Source of the DNA: Flavobacteriales bacterium CG_4_10_14_0_2_um_filter_35_18
GTDB taxonomy: Bacteria; Bacteroidota; Bacteroidia; Flavobacteriales; Flavobacteriaceae
DNA length: 33,061 nt
Assembly (NCBI GenBank): GCA_002793215.1
Contig: PFPU01000091.1
Span: 1-33,061, forward strand
Direction: 5' to 3'
Below the pieces are notes generated by a model. It had not been told where the DNA came from. It saw nothing but the letters and a program-made list of their open reading frames with translations, and searched no databases. The stretch's first letter is position 1. Each line of letters opens with the position of its first letter. A program made the translations under genes and the position numbers. Of this stretch, positions 1 through 8,478 are shown one piece after another.

Positions 1-2
1 TT

Positions 3-215
3 GTAAAAGTAATTTTTGATGCAAAATATGGTGAATGGCTTGGTTGCCATATGATTGGTTCGGGCGTTACCGACATGATTGCCGAAGCCGTTGTGGCTCG
101 CAAATTAGAAACCACAGGACACGAAATATTAAAATCAATTCACCCACACCCAACTATGAGCGAAGCCGTTATGGAAGCTGTTGCCGATGCTTATGGTGAA
201 GTGATTCACTTATAA
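3..215 (+). CDS. lpdA: Dihydrolipoyl dehydrogenase, C-terminal fragment (5' end outside window)
   Basis: Frame from base 3 reads VKVIFDAKYGEWLGCHMIGSGVTDMIAEAVVARKLETTGHEILKSIHPHPTMSEAVMEAVADAYGEVIHL-stop; the HPHPTMSE motif is characteristic of the Lpd C-terminus. Confidence 0.93.
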   Translation, partial: VKVIFDAKYGEWLGCHMIGSGVTDMIAEAVVARKLETTGHEILKSIHPHPTMSEAVMEAVADAYGEVIHL

Positions 216-222
216 AATTAAC

Positions 223-252
223 ACCTAACAGGTTTTTTTAAACCTGTTAGGT
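223..252. terminator. Perfect 13-bp inverted repeat with 4-nt loop, probable bidirectional terminator
   Basis: acctaacaggttt-tttt-aaacctgttaggt between lpdA and the convergent gene at 321-1019. Confidence 0.7.
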
Positions 253-320
253 ATATTTAACAATAGTTACTTACAAAATTTTTAAAACCCTTTAGGCGAT
301 TTTTTTAAAGATTTTGAAAC

Positions 321-1019
321 TTACTTTTTTATTACGCTCAACGTGGCATATTGTCCCGTTTCAATATTCCATTTCTGAATTGAAATTAGCAGTCCTTTAT
401 CGTCAAAAACACTTAATTCGGCGGTATTGGGACCAGAAAACCCTGAGCTTAAAGCTTTGATATCAATTTTATTATAGCCATTTATCAAATCAACTTTAAT
501 GCTATAAGCCACATCGTCTAAGCGAATGTTTGAATTGATAATTTTTTCGTTCAAATAAATTTTAATTCGGTCGCCATCTACTAACTGAAAATCGCGAAAT
601 TCAATGGTAACAAACTTTGAATTGCTATAAAGTGTTCCAAGGCTAAAGTCGGTTTCATTTTTTTGATTGGTAGTTTCCTTTCCATTAAAAAACTTGCGTT
701 CAATTACGTCATCATCAACTGTTTTATTATTTGTAATGCTAAAATTATTTTTTGGTTTTGGGTTAAAAAAATCATATAAATTTTTATCGTTCGGGATGAA
801 GCGCGCCGTTTTATCTATTGGTGCAGCAATAGGAGGTAGTTTAGCAACTTTATCCGATAAGGAAAAACTGAATGATTTTAAATTCTTTTTATAGTCGGAT
901 AAAAACGTAGCCGACTTTGGTTTTGAAGTATTGTCAATGTTTTGAGCAGTAAGTGGCATCATCCAACACATTGAAATAAGTGGTAGCATCATCCAAACCA
1001 AAAAGCGCTTATTGTTCAT
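321..1019 (-). CDS. Secreted protein of unknown function with C-terminal beta-rich domain
   Basis: Signal peptide (MNNKRFLVWMMLPLISMCWMMPLTAQ); C-terminal FVTIEFRDFQLVDGDRIKIYLNEKI...GYNKIDIKALSSGFSGPNTAELSVFDDKGLLIS. Confidence 0.8.
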   Translation of the reverse strand: MNNKRFLVWMMLPLISMCWMMPLTAQNIDNTSKPKSATFLSDYKKNLKSFSFSLSDKVAKLPPIAAPIDKTARFIPNDKNLYDFFNPKPKNNFSITNNKTVDDDVIERKFFNGKETTNQKNETDFSLGTLYSNSKFVTIEFRDFQLVDGDRIKIYLNEKIINSNIRLDDVAYSIKVDLINGYNKIDIKALSSGFSGPNTAELSVFDDKGLLISIQKWNIETGQYATLSVIKK

Positions 1020-1033
1020 TAAAATCTTTTTGG

Positions 1034-1041
1034 CAAAACTA
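1034..1041 (-). promoter_or_regulatory. Putative -7 box TAGTTTTG for the 321-1019 gene
   Basis: Minus-strand match to the Bacteroidota TAnnTTTG consensus just upstream of the start codon. Confidence 0.4.
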
Positions 1042-1146
1042 AGGCTAAATCTTGTTAAAGGATTTATAATTTTTAAAATATAGACAAAATCAATATCTGT
1101 ATAAAATTTGAATATTAATAACTGCTATTATTGCAGAATTGCGCAT

Positions 1147-1154
1147 TACATTTG
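1147..1154 (+). promoter_or_regulatory. Putative -7 box TACATTTG for the peroxiredoxin gene
   Basis: TAnnTTTG match 25 nt upstream of ATG at 1180. Confidence 0.5.
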
Positions 1155-1179
1155 CACTTATAACTTAAAAATAAATAAA

Positions 1180-1812
1180 ATGTCAGTACTCGTAGGTAGA
1201 AAAGCACCACAATTTTCGGCTAAAGCCGTAGTTAATGGAGGTGAATTTGTAGAAAATTTTTCATTAGATCAGTATTTAGGAAAAAAATACGTGGTTTTAT
1301 TCTTTTATCCAAAAGATTTTACGTTTGTATGCCCAACCGAATTGCATGCATTTCAAGCGCGTTTGGCAAGTTTTTTAGAGCGCAATGTGGCTGTTGTAGC
1401 GGTTTCTACCGATACCGAGCAATCACATTGGGGCTGGCTTCAAGTACCTAAATCACAGGGCGGTATTAAAGGAATTACCTATCCAATTGTTGCCGATACC
1501 AATAAAACCATCTCAAAAAACTTTGATGTTTTAACGGGTGATTATTTTTATGATGAGGACGAACAATTTTGTGCCGATAATGAACTTATCGCTTACCGCG
1601 GATTGTTTTTAATTGATAAAGAAGGGGTGGTACGCCATCAATTGGTAAACGACTTGCCTCTTGGCCGAAATGTTGATGAAGCCTTGAGAATGGTTGACGC
1701 TTTACAATTTAATGAAGAACATGGCGAAGCTTGTCCAGCAAATTGGAATGCCGATAAAAAAGGTCTAAAAGCAACCCACGAAGGCGTTGCAGCTTACCTT
1801 TCTAAAAACTAA
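1180..1812 (+). CDS. Peroxiredoxin, AhpC/2-Cys Prx family
   Basis: Peroxidatic Cys in FFYPKDFTFVCPTE and resolving Cys in GEACPANW. Start at internal ATG 1180 (MSVLVGRKAPQF) rather than 1108, because the putative promoter box lies at 1147-1154. Confidence 0.93.
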   Translation: MSVLVGRKAPQFSAKAVVNGGEFVENFSLDQYLGKKYVVLFFYPKDFTFVCPTELHAFQARLASFLERNVAVVAVSTDTEQSHWGWLQVPKSQGGIKGITYPIVADTNKTISKNFDVLTGDYFYDEDEQFCADNELIAYRGLFLIDKEGVVRHQLVNDLPLGRNVDEALRMVDALQFNEEHGEACPANWNADKKGLKATHEGVAAYLSKN

Positions 1813-1841
1813 ATACTAAAAAAATCATAATTTTTGTAATT

Positions 1842-1880
1842 AAAACCTCATAAGTTAAAGCTTATGGGGTTTTTGTTTTT
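1842..1880 (+). terminator. Intrinsic terminator after the peroxiredoxin gene
   Basis: aaaacctcataag-ttaaag-cttatggggtttt stem (one G.U wobble) followed by a T-rich run. Confidence 0.7.
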
Positions 1881-1899
1881 TTGTTATTCATAAGAAACT

Positions 1900-1907
1900 T
1901 ATATTTG
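1900..1907 (+). promoter_or_regulatory. Putative -7 box TATATTTG for tpx
   Basis: TAnnTTTG match with upstream TTTG (1880-1883), 16-nt spacer. Confidence 0.55.
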
Positions 1908-1931
1908 TAAACATTCTAAAAAAAATTAAAA

Positions 1932-2429
1932 ATGGCAACAATTACATTAAAAGGAAACACCATTAACACCGTTGGTAATTTACCAAAAGTTGGCTCATCA
2001 GCACCTGACTTCACTTTAACAGCAGGCAATTTATCAAAAGTATCTTTAGCCGATTATAAAGGCTTTAAACTGATATTAAATATTTTTCCAAGCATTGACA
2101 CAGGCACTTGCGCGGCATCTGTTCGCCAATTTAATAAAGAAGCTTCTGCTCTAAACAATGTAAAAGTGTTGTGTATTTCGAGAGATTTACCATTTGCTCA
2201 AGGGCGTTTTTGTGGAGCCGAAGGCTTGACAAATGTGATAACCTTATCCGATTTTGCTACCGGTGAATTTGGTAAAAATTATGGTTTAGAAATTACCGAT
2301 GGACCTTTAGCGCACCTTCATTCAAGAGCAGTTATTGTTTTAGACGAAAGTGGAAAGGTTACTTATACGCAACAAGTTCCCGAAATTGTTGATGAACCAA
2401 ATTATCAAGCAGCTTTAAAAGCGATTTAA
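1932..2429 (+). CDS. tpx: Thiol peroxidase (atypical 2-Cys peroxiredoxin)
   Basis: MATITLKGNTINTVGNLPKVGSSAPDFTL; SIDTGTCAASVRQFN peroxidatic Cys; LPFAQGRFCGAEG resolving Cys. Confidence 0.95.
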   Translation: MATITLKGNTINTVGNLPKVGSSAPDFTLTAGNLSKVSLADYKGFKLILNIFPSIDTGTCAASVRQFNKEASALNNVKVLCISRDLPFAQGRFCGAEGLTNVITLSDFATGEFGKNYGLEITDGPLAHLHSRAVIVLDESGKVTYTQQVPEIVDEPNYQAALKAI

Positions 2430-2432
2430 TTA

Positions 2433-2801
2433 ATGAAACCAAATGATGGTTTTATACTTGGTAGGTTAAAAAGTACAATGTATGCTTCAAAAGGGCTGTG
2501 GATTTTGATAACTACCGAACACAGCTTTATGTTTCATGGCAGTATTTCAATAGTACTTCTTGTTTTAGGTTTTTACAATAATCTCAGCAATGCCGAATGG
2601 GGTTTGCAAATTTTAGCGGTAGGATTAATCATGGTTTCCGAAGCACTTAATACCGCTATCGAAAAATTGGCCGACCACGTAGAACCCGCTAAACATCAAG
2701 TTATTGCTGAAATAAAAGATGTAGGTGCAGGCGCAGTTTTTATTGCTTTTTTTGTTGAAGTAGCCATAGCTGGGCTTATCTATATTCCAAGATTTTTCTA
2801 A
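2433..2801 (+). CDS. dgkA: Diacylglycerol kinase family protein
   Basis: Small multi-TM protein with SEALNTAIEKLADHVEP...AEIKDVGAGAVF signature. Confidence 0.9.
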   Translation: MKPNDGFILGRLKSTMYASKGLWILITTEHSFMFHGSISIVLLVLGFYNNLSNAEWGLQILAVGLIMVSEALNTAIEKLADHVEPAKHQVIAEIKDVGAGAVFIAFFVEVAIAGLIYIPRFF

Positions 2802-2838
2802 AACTAAATATGTCTGATAAGATTCGTTAATTTTATAG

Positions 2839-2846
2839 TATTTTTG
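2839..2846 (+). promoter_or_regulatory. Putative -7 box TATTTTTG for ftsK
   Basis: TAnnTTTG match 18 nt upstream of ATG 2865. Confidence 0.4.
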
Positions 2847-2864
2847 AAGCTAATAATATTTTGA

Positions 2865-5222
2865 ATGGCAAAACAAATAAAATCGAATCCAGAAAGTTCT
2901 AAAACCTCAGGTGGTCAAGGCATTAAAGCCTTTTTTAAAAGCAGACAAACCCACGTAATTTTTGGATCATTTTTGATAATAGTCGCAATTTTTTTAGGCT
3001 TAGCTATTATTTCTTATTTTTCAAATTGGAAGTATGACCAAAGTACCTTAGATGAATTTGGAAATAAATCGGTTGAAGCACAAAACCTGTTAGGTAAAAT
3101 TGGTGCCATTGTAGCACATTTTTTTGTTTATAAAGGTTTTGGTATTTCTAGTAGTTACCTACCCATTTTGTTATTTTTATTGGGCGCTTGTTTTTTATTG
3201 GAAGTTAAATTAAAAAAAATAGGCAAATTTTGGTTTTGGGGTTTACTTTCAATGGTTTGGTTTTCAATATTTTTTGGTTTTGCCTTGCCAAATATTGAAA
3301 TTCTAGGTGGGGTAGTAGGATTTGAAATGTCAGCAATTTTAAAAACGTATTTAGGTGCGATGGGTTTGGTTTTGGCTTTGAGTTTTTGCGCGTTATTTTA
3401 TCTAGTGATTCGTTTTAATTTAACACCCGAACTGATTCAAAACCTATTTAAATCAAAAAAAACAGAGTCAGTAGTATTAGCACAAGAACCCATTGTTTTT
3501 AAGGAAGAAATTCCCAATATTATTGATTTTAATAAAGTTGTAGAACCACAAATTACTGAAGAACTTGTAGATGATTTAGAGGATAGCATTTTTAATAAAA
3601 TGGAGTATGATAAAGCCTTAACAAAAGATTTTGATGTAAAAATTGAAATTGAAAAGCCCTTAGAAGAAGATACCATTAGTGAAAACTTATCTGATAAAAT
3701 TTTAAAAGATTTTGGTGAATTTGATCCTAAATTAGAATTGTCTAATTATAAATTTCCGAGTTTAGATTTGCTGCAAGAGTATAAAAATGAAAATATTACC
3801 ATAAATCAAGAAGAACTAGAAGTCAATAAAAATAAAATTGTAGAAACCCTAAACAATTATAAAATTGGCATTGCCAGTATAAAAGCCACCATCGGACCAA
3901 CTGTAACACTATACGAAATTGTTCCCGATGCAGGCGTAAGAATTTCTAAAATTAAAAACCTTGAAGACGACATTGCCCTTTCGTTAATGGCCTTGGGAAT
4001 TCGCATCATTGCGCCAATACCCGGCAAAGGAACCATAGGCATTGAAGTGCCAAATATCAATCCAACAGTTGTTTCGATGAAGTCGGTATTGTCTTCACAA
4101 AAATTCCAAAATGCCCAAATGGAGTTGCCAATTGCTTTTGGCAAGACAATTTCAAACGAAACCTATGTTTGTGACCTAGTTAAAATGCCGCATCTATTGA
4201 TGGCTGGCGCTACCGGACAAGGAAAATCGGTTGGTCTCAATGCCGTTTTAACTTCTTTATTGTATAAAAAACATCCCGCGGAAGTTAAATTCGTTCTTGT
4301 TGATCCTAAAAAAGTAGAATTGACTTTATTCAATAAAATTGAACGTCATTATTTGGCAAAATTACCCGATTCTGAAGAGGCTATTATTACTGATACAACT
4401 AAGGTTATCAATACATTAAACTCTTTGTGCATTGAAATGGATATGCGTTATGATTTGCTTAAAGATGCTTCAGTTAGAAACATAAAAGAGTACAATCAAA
4501 AATTCAAAGACCGCAAATTGAATCCCGAAAATGGTCACCGATTTTTGCCTTATATCATTTTGGTTATTGATGAGTTTGCCGATTTAATAATGACTGCCGG
4601 CAAAGAAATTGAAACGCCTATTGCGCGTTTGGCACAGTTAGCAAGAGCCATTGGCATTCACTTAATTGTGGCTACGCAACGTCCATCAGTAAACGTCATT
4701 ACGGGGATCATAAAGGCTAATTTTCCTGCGCGAATTGCCTTTAGAGTTACCTCAAAAATAGATTCTAGAACCATTTTAGATGCACAAGGAGCTGATCAAC
4801 TAATTGGAAAAGGCGATATGCTCATTACCGTTGGCAGCGATTTAATTCGCTTGCAATGCGCCTTTGTCGATACGCCCGAAGTTGATAAAATTACGGAGTT
4901 CATTGGTTCACAACGCGCCTATCCCGAAGCTTATTTATTGCCAGAATATGTTGGTGAAGAAAGTGGTACAAATTTGGATATTGATATTAATGATAGAGAC
5001 CCTTTATTTAGAGATGCTGCCTTAATGATTATCAATGCACAACAAGGCTCAGCATCTTTATTACAACGAAAATTGAAATTGGGTTATAACAGAGCCGGTC
5101 GTTTAATTGACCAATTAGAAGCCGCCGGAATTGTCGGCCATTTTGAAGGGAGCAAGGCTCGCCAAGTTTTAGTAATGGATGAACGCGCCCTAGATGAAAT
5201 TTTAAGAAACGAAAAAAATTAA
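2865..5222 (+). CDS. ftsK: DNA translocase FtsK/SpoIIIE
   Basis: N-terminal TM helices, acidic linker, Walker A AGATGQGKSVGLN, Walker B YIILVIDEFADL, C-terminal gamma winged-helix domain. Confidence 0.97.
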   Translation: MAKQIKSNPESSKTSGGQGIKAFFKSRQTHVIFGSFLIIVAIFLGLAIISYFSNWKYDQSTLDEFGNKSVEAQNLLGKIGAIVAHFFVYKGFGISSSYLPILLFLLGACFLLEVKLKKIGKFWFWGLLSMVWFSIFFGFALPNIEILGGVVGFEMSAILKTYLGAMGLVLALSFCALFYLVIRFNLTPELIQNLFKSKKTESVVLAQEPIVFKEEIPNIIDFNKVVEPQITEELVDDLEDSIFNKMEYDKALTKDFDVKIEIEKPLEEDTISENLSDKILKDFGEFDPKLELSNYKFPSLDLLQEYKNENITINQEELEVNKNKIVETLNNYKIGIASIKATIGPTVTLYEIVPDAGVRISKIKNLEDDIALSLMALGIRIIAPIPGKGTIGIEVPNINPTVVSMKSVLSSQKFQNAQMELPIAFGKTISNETYVCDLVKMPHLLMAGATGQGKSVGLNAVLTSLLYKKHPAEVKFVLVDPKKVELTLFNKIERHYLAKLPDSEEAIITDTTKVINTLNSLCIEMDMRYDLLKDASVRNIKEYNQKFKDRKLNPENGHRFLPYIILVIDEFADLIMTAGKEIETPIARLAQLARAIGIHLIVATQRPSVNVITGIIKANFPARIAFRVTSKIDSRTILDAQGADQLIGKGDMLITVGSDLIRLQCAFVDTPEVDKITEFIGSQRAYPEAYLLPEYVGEESGTNLDIDINDRDPLFRDAALMIINAQQGSASLLQRKLKLGYNRAGRLIDQLEAAGIVGHFEGSKARQVLVMDERALDEILRNEKN

Positions 5223-5227
5223 TTATT

Positions 5228-5881
5228 ATGAAATTCAAGCTATTTTTAATAAGTATAACCTGTGTTATAAATTTGAGTTATGCACAGCAAGCCAGCAAGG
5301 CTAAACAACTGTTAGATGATGTAAACGAATTAATTAACAGCTATAATAATATGCATATTACCTTTAAATATAACCTAGATAATAAGGCAGAAAATATTCA
5401 CCAAACAACTAAAGGTACCATTATTATTATGGGTGAATTATATAATGTAAATTATTTGGGAGGTACCAGAGTTTATGACGGCTCAAAATATTATACCATT
5501 TTGCCCGAAGATGAAGAAATAAATATTTCAACCGATGAAGGTGAAGAAGAATCGCTTATAAAACCTTCCAAATTTTTTAGCTTTTATAAAACAGGTTTTA
5601 ATTATGCTTGGGGAACCAATCCAAACGTAAAAGGGAGAAAAATTCAAAATATTGTTCTTACACCAAAAAATAGTAAATCGGAGATTGTTTCAATTGTTCT
5701 AGCAATTGATTTAAAAGACAAAGAAATTTACAGCATGATTGAAAATGGAAAAAATGGAACCATTACAACATTGTCAATCAATAAATTTAGAAAAAACATT
5801 CCAAAAATAACAAAAGAAGATTTTAAAGTTAACTTGGCAACTTATAAAAAACAAGGTTACACCATAAATGAGGCACAATAG
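5228..5881 (+). CDS. LolA-like outer-membrane lipoprotein carrier family protein
   Basis: Signal peptide; ~217 aa with the LolA-like pattern found downstream of ftsK (KAKQLLDDVNELINSYNNMHITFKYNLDN...KGTIIIMGELYNV). Confidence 0.75.
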   Translation: MKFKLFLISITCVINLSYAQQASKAKQLLDDVNELINSYNNMHITFKYNLDNKAENIHQTTKGTIIIMGELYNVNYLGGTRVYDGSKYYTILPEDEEINISTDEGEEESLIKPSKFFSFYKTGFNYAWGTNPNVKGRKIQNIVLTPKNSKSEIVSIVLAIDLKDKEIYSMIENGKNGTITTLSINKFRKNIPKITKEDFKVNLATYKKQGYTINEAQ

Positions 5882-5887
5882 AAAATT

Positions 5888-7318
5888 TTGAAAATAATTG
5901 ACAAATACATTATAACCAGTTTTCTTAAACCTTTTTTAACAACATTTCTAGTCATTTTGTTTGTATTGGTTATGCAAACGCTTTGGTTAAGATTCGATCA
6001 AATTGCTGGAAAAGGGATTGATATCATCATCATTTTTAAATTTTTGAGTTACTTATCTTTGATGATGGTACCTCAAGCGTTTCCAATTGCTATCCTACTT
6101 TCATCAATTATGGCGATTGGCAGATTAGCCGAATCTTATGAATTAGCCGCCCTAAAATCGGCGGGAATTTCCCTAAAACGAATCATTAGACCGCTTATTT
6201 TTGTTACGATAATCTTTAGTGGAATTAATTTTCTATTTCTCAATAATGTTTTTCCAAAAGCCGCTTTTAAATCAAAGAATCTATTGGTAAATATGCAAAA
6301 AAAGAAGCCCGCATTAAGCTTGATTGAAGGCCGATTTAATGCCGATATTCCTGGATATTTAATCCGCTTTGACGAAAAATATGGCAAAGAAAAAAACCTC
6401 CTCAAAAATGTGCTGATTTATGATTTAACCGATTTAGAGGGGAATGTTAAAAGTATCACCGCAAAAACTGGGAAAATTACTACCGAAGAAGGTAGTAAAT
6501 ACATGACCTTTGTTCTCAATAATGGTTTTTTTAATGAAGAAAGTGATAAAAAAATAAACTCAAATATTAAAAAACGGATGCCCTACATGCGTTCTTTTTT
6601 TGAAGAATATACCGTAAATATAGATATTTCAAAATTGGACGACGTTGATTTAGAAGAAGAACGCTATAAAAAAGACTTCGAAATGCTCGGTTTAAGTCAG
6701 CTTAGTTATTACATTGATTCTCTAAAAGTGCCCTATGATGAATTTATTACAAATAAATCGAATGACCTTTATTTGCGAACTAATGGCAAAAATTTACACC
6801 CTCAAACCATCAAACAAAATTATATTTCGGATACCATTTTAAATAATTTTAAAACCATTGACCAATATTCAATCATCATTAGCGCGCAAGAACTCGCCAA
6901 GCGAAATCAAGAAAATATCGACGCATTTGAGAGTCAGTTTCTTTATAAACAATATATTATAAATGTTTTTGATATTGAATACCACAAGCGAATTGCCTTT
7001 TCGGTTGCCTGTTTAGTTTTATTTTTTATCGGCGCACCCTTAGGAGCCATTATCCGTAAAGGCGGTTTTGGATTACCAATGATTATTGCAATTCTAATTT
7101 TTGTGGTCTATTATTTTATTTCAATTTTGGGCAGTAATATGGCAAGAGTCAGTAGCATTCCTGCTTATTTAGGCGCATGGTTGGCTACCATTATTATGTT
7201 GCCTTTTGGTATTTATTTAACCAGAAAAGCAACTGCCGAGATTGGACTCTTTAATATAGATGCCTTTTTACAACCGATTAATAACTTTTTTAACAGATTT
7301 AAAAAAATAAATAAATGA
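5888..7318 (+). CDS. LptF/LptG family permease (YjgP/YjgQ), TTG start
   Basis: MKIIDKYIITSFLKPFLTTFLVILFVLVMQTLWLRFDQIAGKGI...; three C-terminal TM segments. Confidence 0.92.
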   Translation: MKIIDKYIITSFLKPFLTTFLVILFVLVMQTLWLRFDQIAGKGIDIIIIFKFLSYLSLMMVPQAFPIAILLSSIMAIGRLAESYELAALKSAGISLKRIIRPLIFVTIIFSGINFLFLNNVFPKAAFKSKNLLVNMQKKKPALSLIEGRFNADIPGYLIRFDEKYGKEKNLLKNVLIYDLTDLEGNVKSITAKTGKITTEEGSKYMTFVLNNGFFNEESDKKINSNIKKRMPYMRSFFEEYTVNIDISKLDDVDLEEERYKKDFEMLGLSQLSYYIDSLKVPYDEFITNKSNDLYLRTNGKNLHPQTIKQNYISDTILNNFKTIDQYSIIISAQELAKRNQENIDAFESQFLYKQYIINVFDIEYHKRIAFSVACLVLFFIGAPLGAIIRKGGFGLPMIIAILIFVVYYFISILGSNMARVSSIPAYLGAWLATIIMLPFGIYLTRKATAEIGLFNIDAFLQPINNFFNRFKKINK

Positions 7319-8454
7319 TAGTTAACCCTCAAGATATTAAATTAAATACAGTTGCATCCGGAATTGACGATATTAAAAATGGAAAACTTGTAATTGTTGT
7401 TGATGATGCCAATAGAGAAAATGAAGGTGATTTAATAGCTGCAGCCCAAATGGCTACGCCACAAATGATAAATTTTATGGCAACGGTAGGTCGTGGATTG
7501 ATTTGTGTACCGCTAACTGAATCGCGTTGTAAAGAATTAAACTTAGATTTAATGGTTGGTCATAGCACCGACCCACTGGGAACAGCCTTTACGGTTTCAG
7601 TTGATTATAGTGGCAAAGGTGTAACTACCGGTATTTCGGCTAATGACCGCGCCACAACTGTTAAATCATTAATTGATGATGACACAAAACCACATCAATT
7701 AACCAGACCAGGACATATTTTTCCGCTAAAAGCTCGAGAAGGTGGCGTGTTGCGCAGAACAGGTCACACCGAAGCGGCCATTGATTTAGCGCGCCTTGCC
7801 GGATTGAAACCCGCAGGTGTTATTGTAGAAATTATGAATGAAGATGGAACCATGGCGCGATTGCCTCAATTAGTTGAAGTCGCTAAAAAACACCACCTTA
7901 AAATTATTTCAATTGAAGATTTAGTGGCTTATCGTATGCAAAATGATTCCCTAATTGAACAAATTGAGGATTTTAATTTAAATACACGTTTTGGAGATTT
8001 TAGATTAAGAGCCTTTAAACAAACCACTAATAATCAAGTGCATTTAGCATTAACCAAAGGTGATTGGAAAATTGACGAACCCGTGTTAGTGCGTGTAAAT
8101 TCAACCCTTGTCAACAATGATATCTTGGGAACGCTAACTAAAAATCCAGATGATAAATTGGCTAAAATGTTCGAAATAATCAATAAAGAAGGTAAAGGCG
8201 CAATGGTTTTTATAAATCAAGAAAACCAATCTTTTGATTTGATAAATAGGTTAGAACTGATTAAAAACCAAGGAGCTGTTCGTGCCGAGGCTTCTAAAAT
8301 ATTTATGGATGACAAAGATTTCGGAATTGGTGCACAAATTTTACACAATCTAAAAATTACCAAATTAATAGTTATATCAAACGGTAGACAAGATAGAAAA
8401 CGTGTTGGCATGACGGGATATGGCTTAGAGATAATTGATTACGTTGTTTATTAA
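7315..8454 (+). CDS. ribB: 3,4-dihydroxy-2-butanone 4-phosphate synthase with degenerate C-terminal GTP cyclohydrolase II-like domain
   Basis: DDANRENEGDLIAAAQ, RPGHIFPLKAREGGVLRRTGHTEAAIDLARLAG; C-terminus ends FGIGAQILHNLKITKLIVISNGRQDRKRVGMTGYGLEI as in RibA but without zinc-ligand cysteines. Confidence 0.93.
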   Translation: MIVNPQDIKLNTVASGIDDIKNGKLVIVVDDANRENEGDLIAAAQMATPQMINFMATVGRGLICVPLTESRCKELNLDLMVGHSTDPLGTAFTVSVDYSGKGVTTGISANDRATTVKSLIDDDTKPHQLTRPGHIFPLKAREGGVLRRTGHTEAAIDLARLAGLKPAGVIVEIMNEDGTMARLPQLVEVAKKHHLKIISIEDLVAYRMQNDSLIEQIEDFNLNTRFGDFRLRAFKQTTNNQVHLALTKGDWKIDEPVLVRVNSTLVNNDILGTLTKNPDDKLAKMFEIINKEGKGAMVFINQENQSFDLINRLELIKNQGAVRAEASKIFMDDKDFGIGAQILHNLKITKLIVISNGRQDRKRVGMTGYGLEIIDYVVY

Positions 8455-8465
8455 GCACTTTTGCG

Positions 8466-8473
8466 TATCTTCG
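8466..8473 (+). promoter_or_regulatory. Putative -7 box TATCTTCG immediately upstream of lpxK GTG
   Basis: Near-match to TAnnTTTG ending 5 nt before GTG 8479. Confidence 0.3.
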
Positions 8474-8478
8474 TTTCT

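Noticed and set aside
667-894. 75-aa plus-strand ORF opposite the secreted protein gene
   Set aside because: Antisense shadow; the opposite strand has a signal peptide and a coherent domain.
1108-1179. N-terminal extension of the peroxiredoxin
   Set aside because: Contains the putative promoter; homology to the AhpC family begins at MSVLVGRKAP.
3437-4144. Two minus-strand ORFs (3437-3676, 3857-4144) inside ftsK
   Set aside because: Ser/Ile-rich antisense translations typical of shadow ORFs; ftsK is intact throughout.
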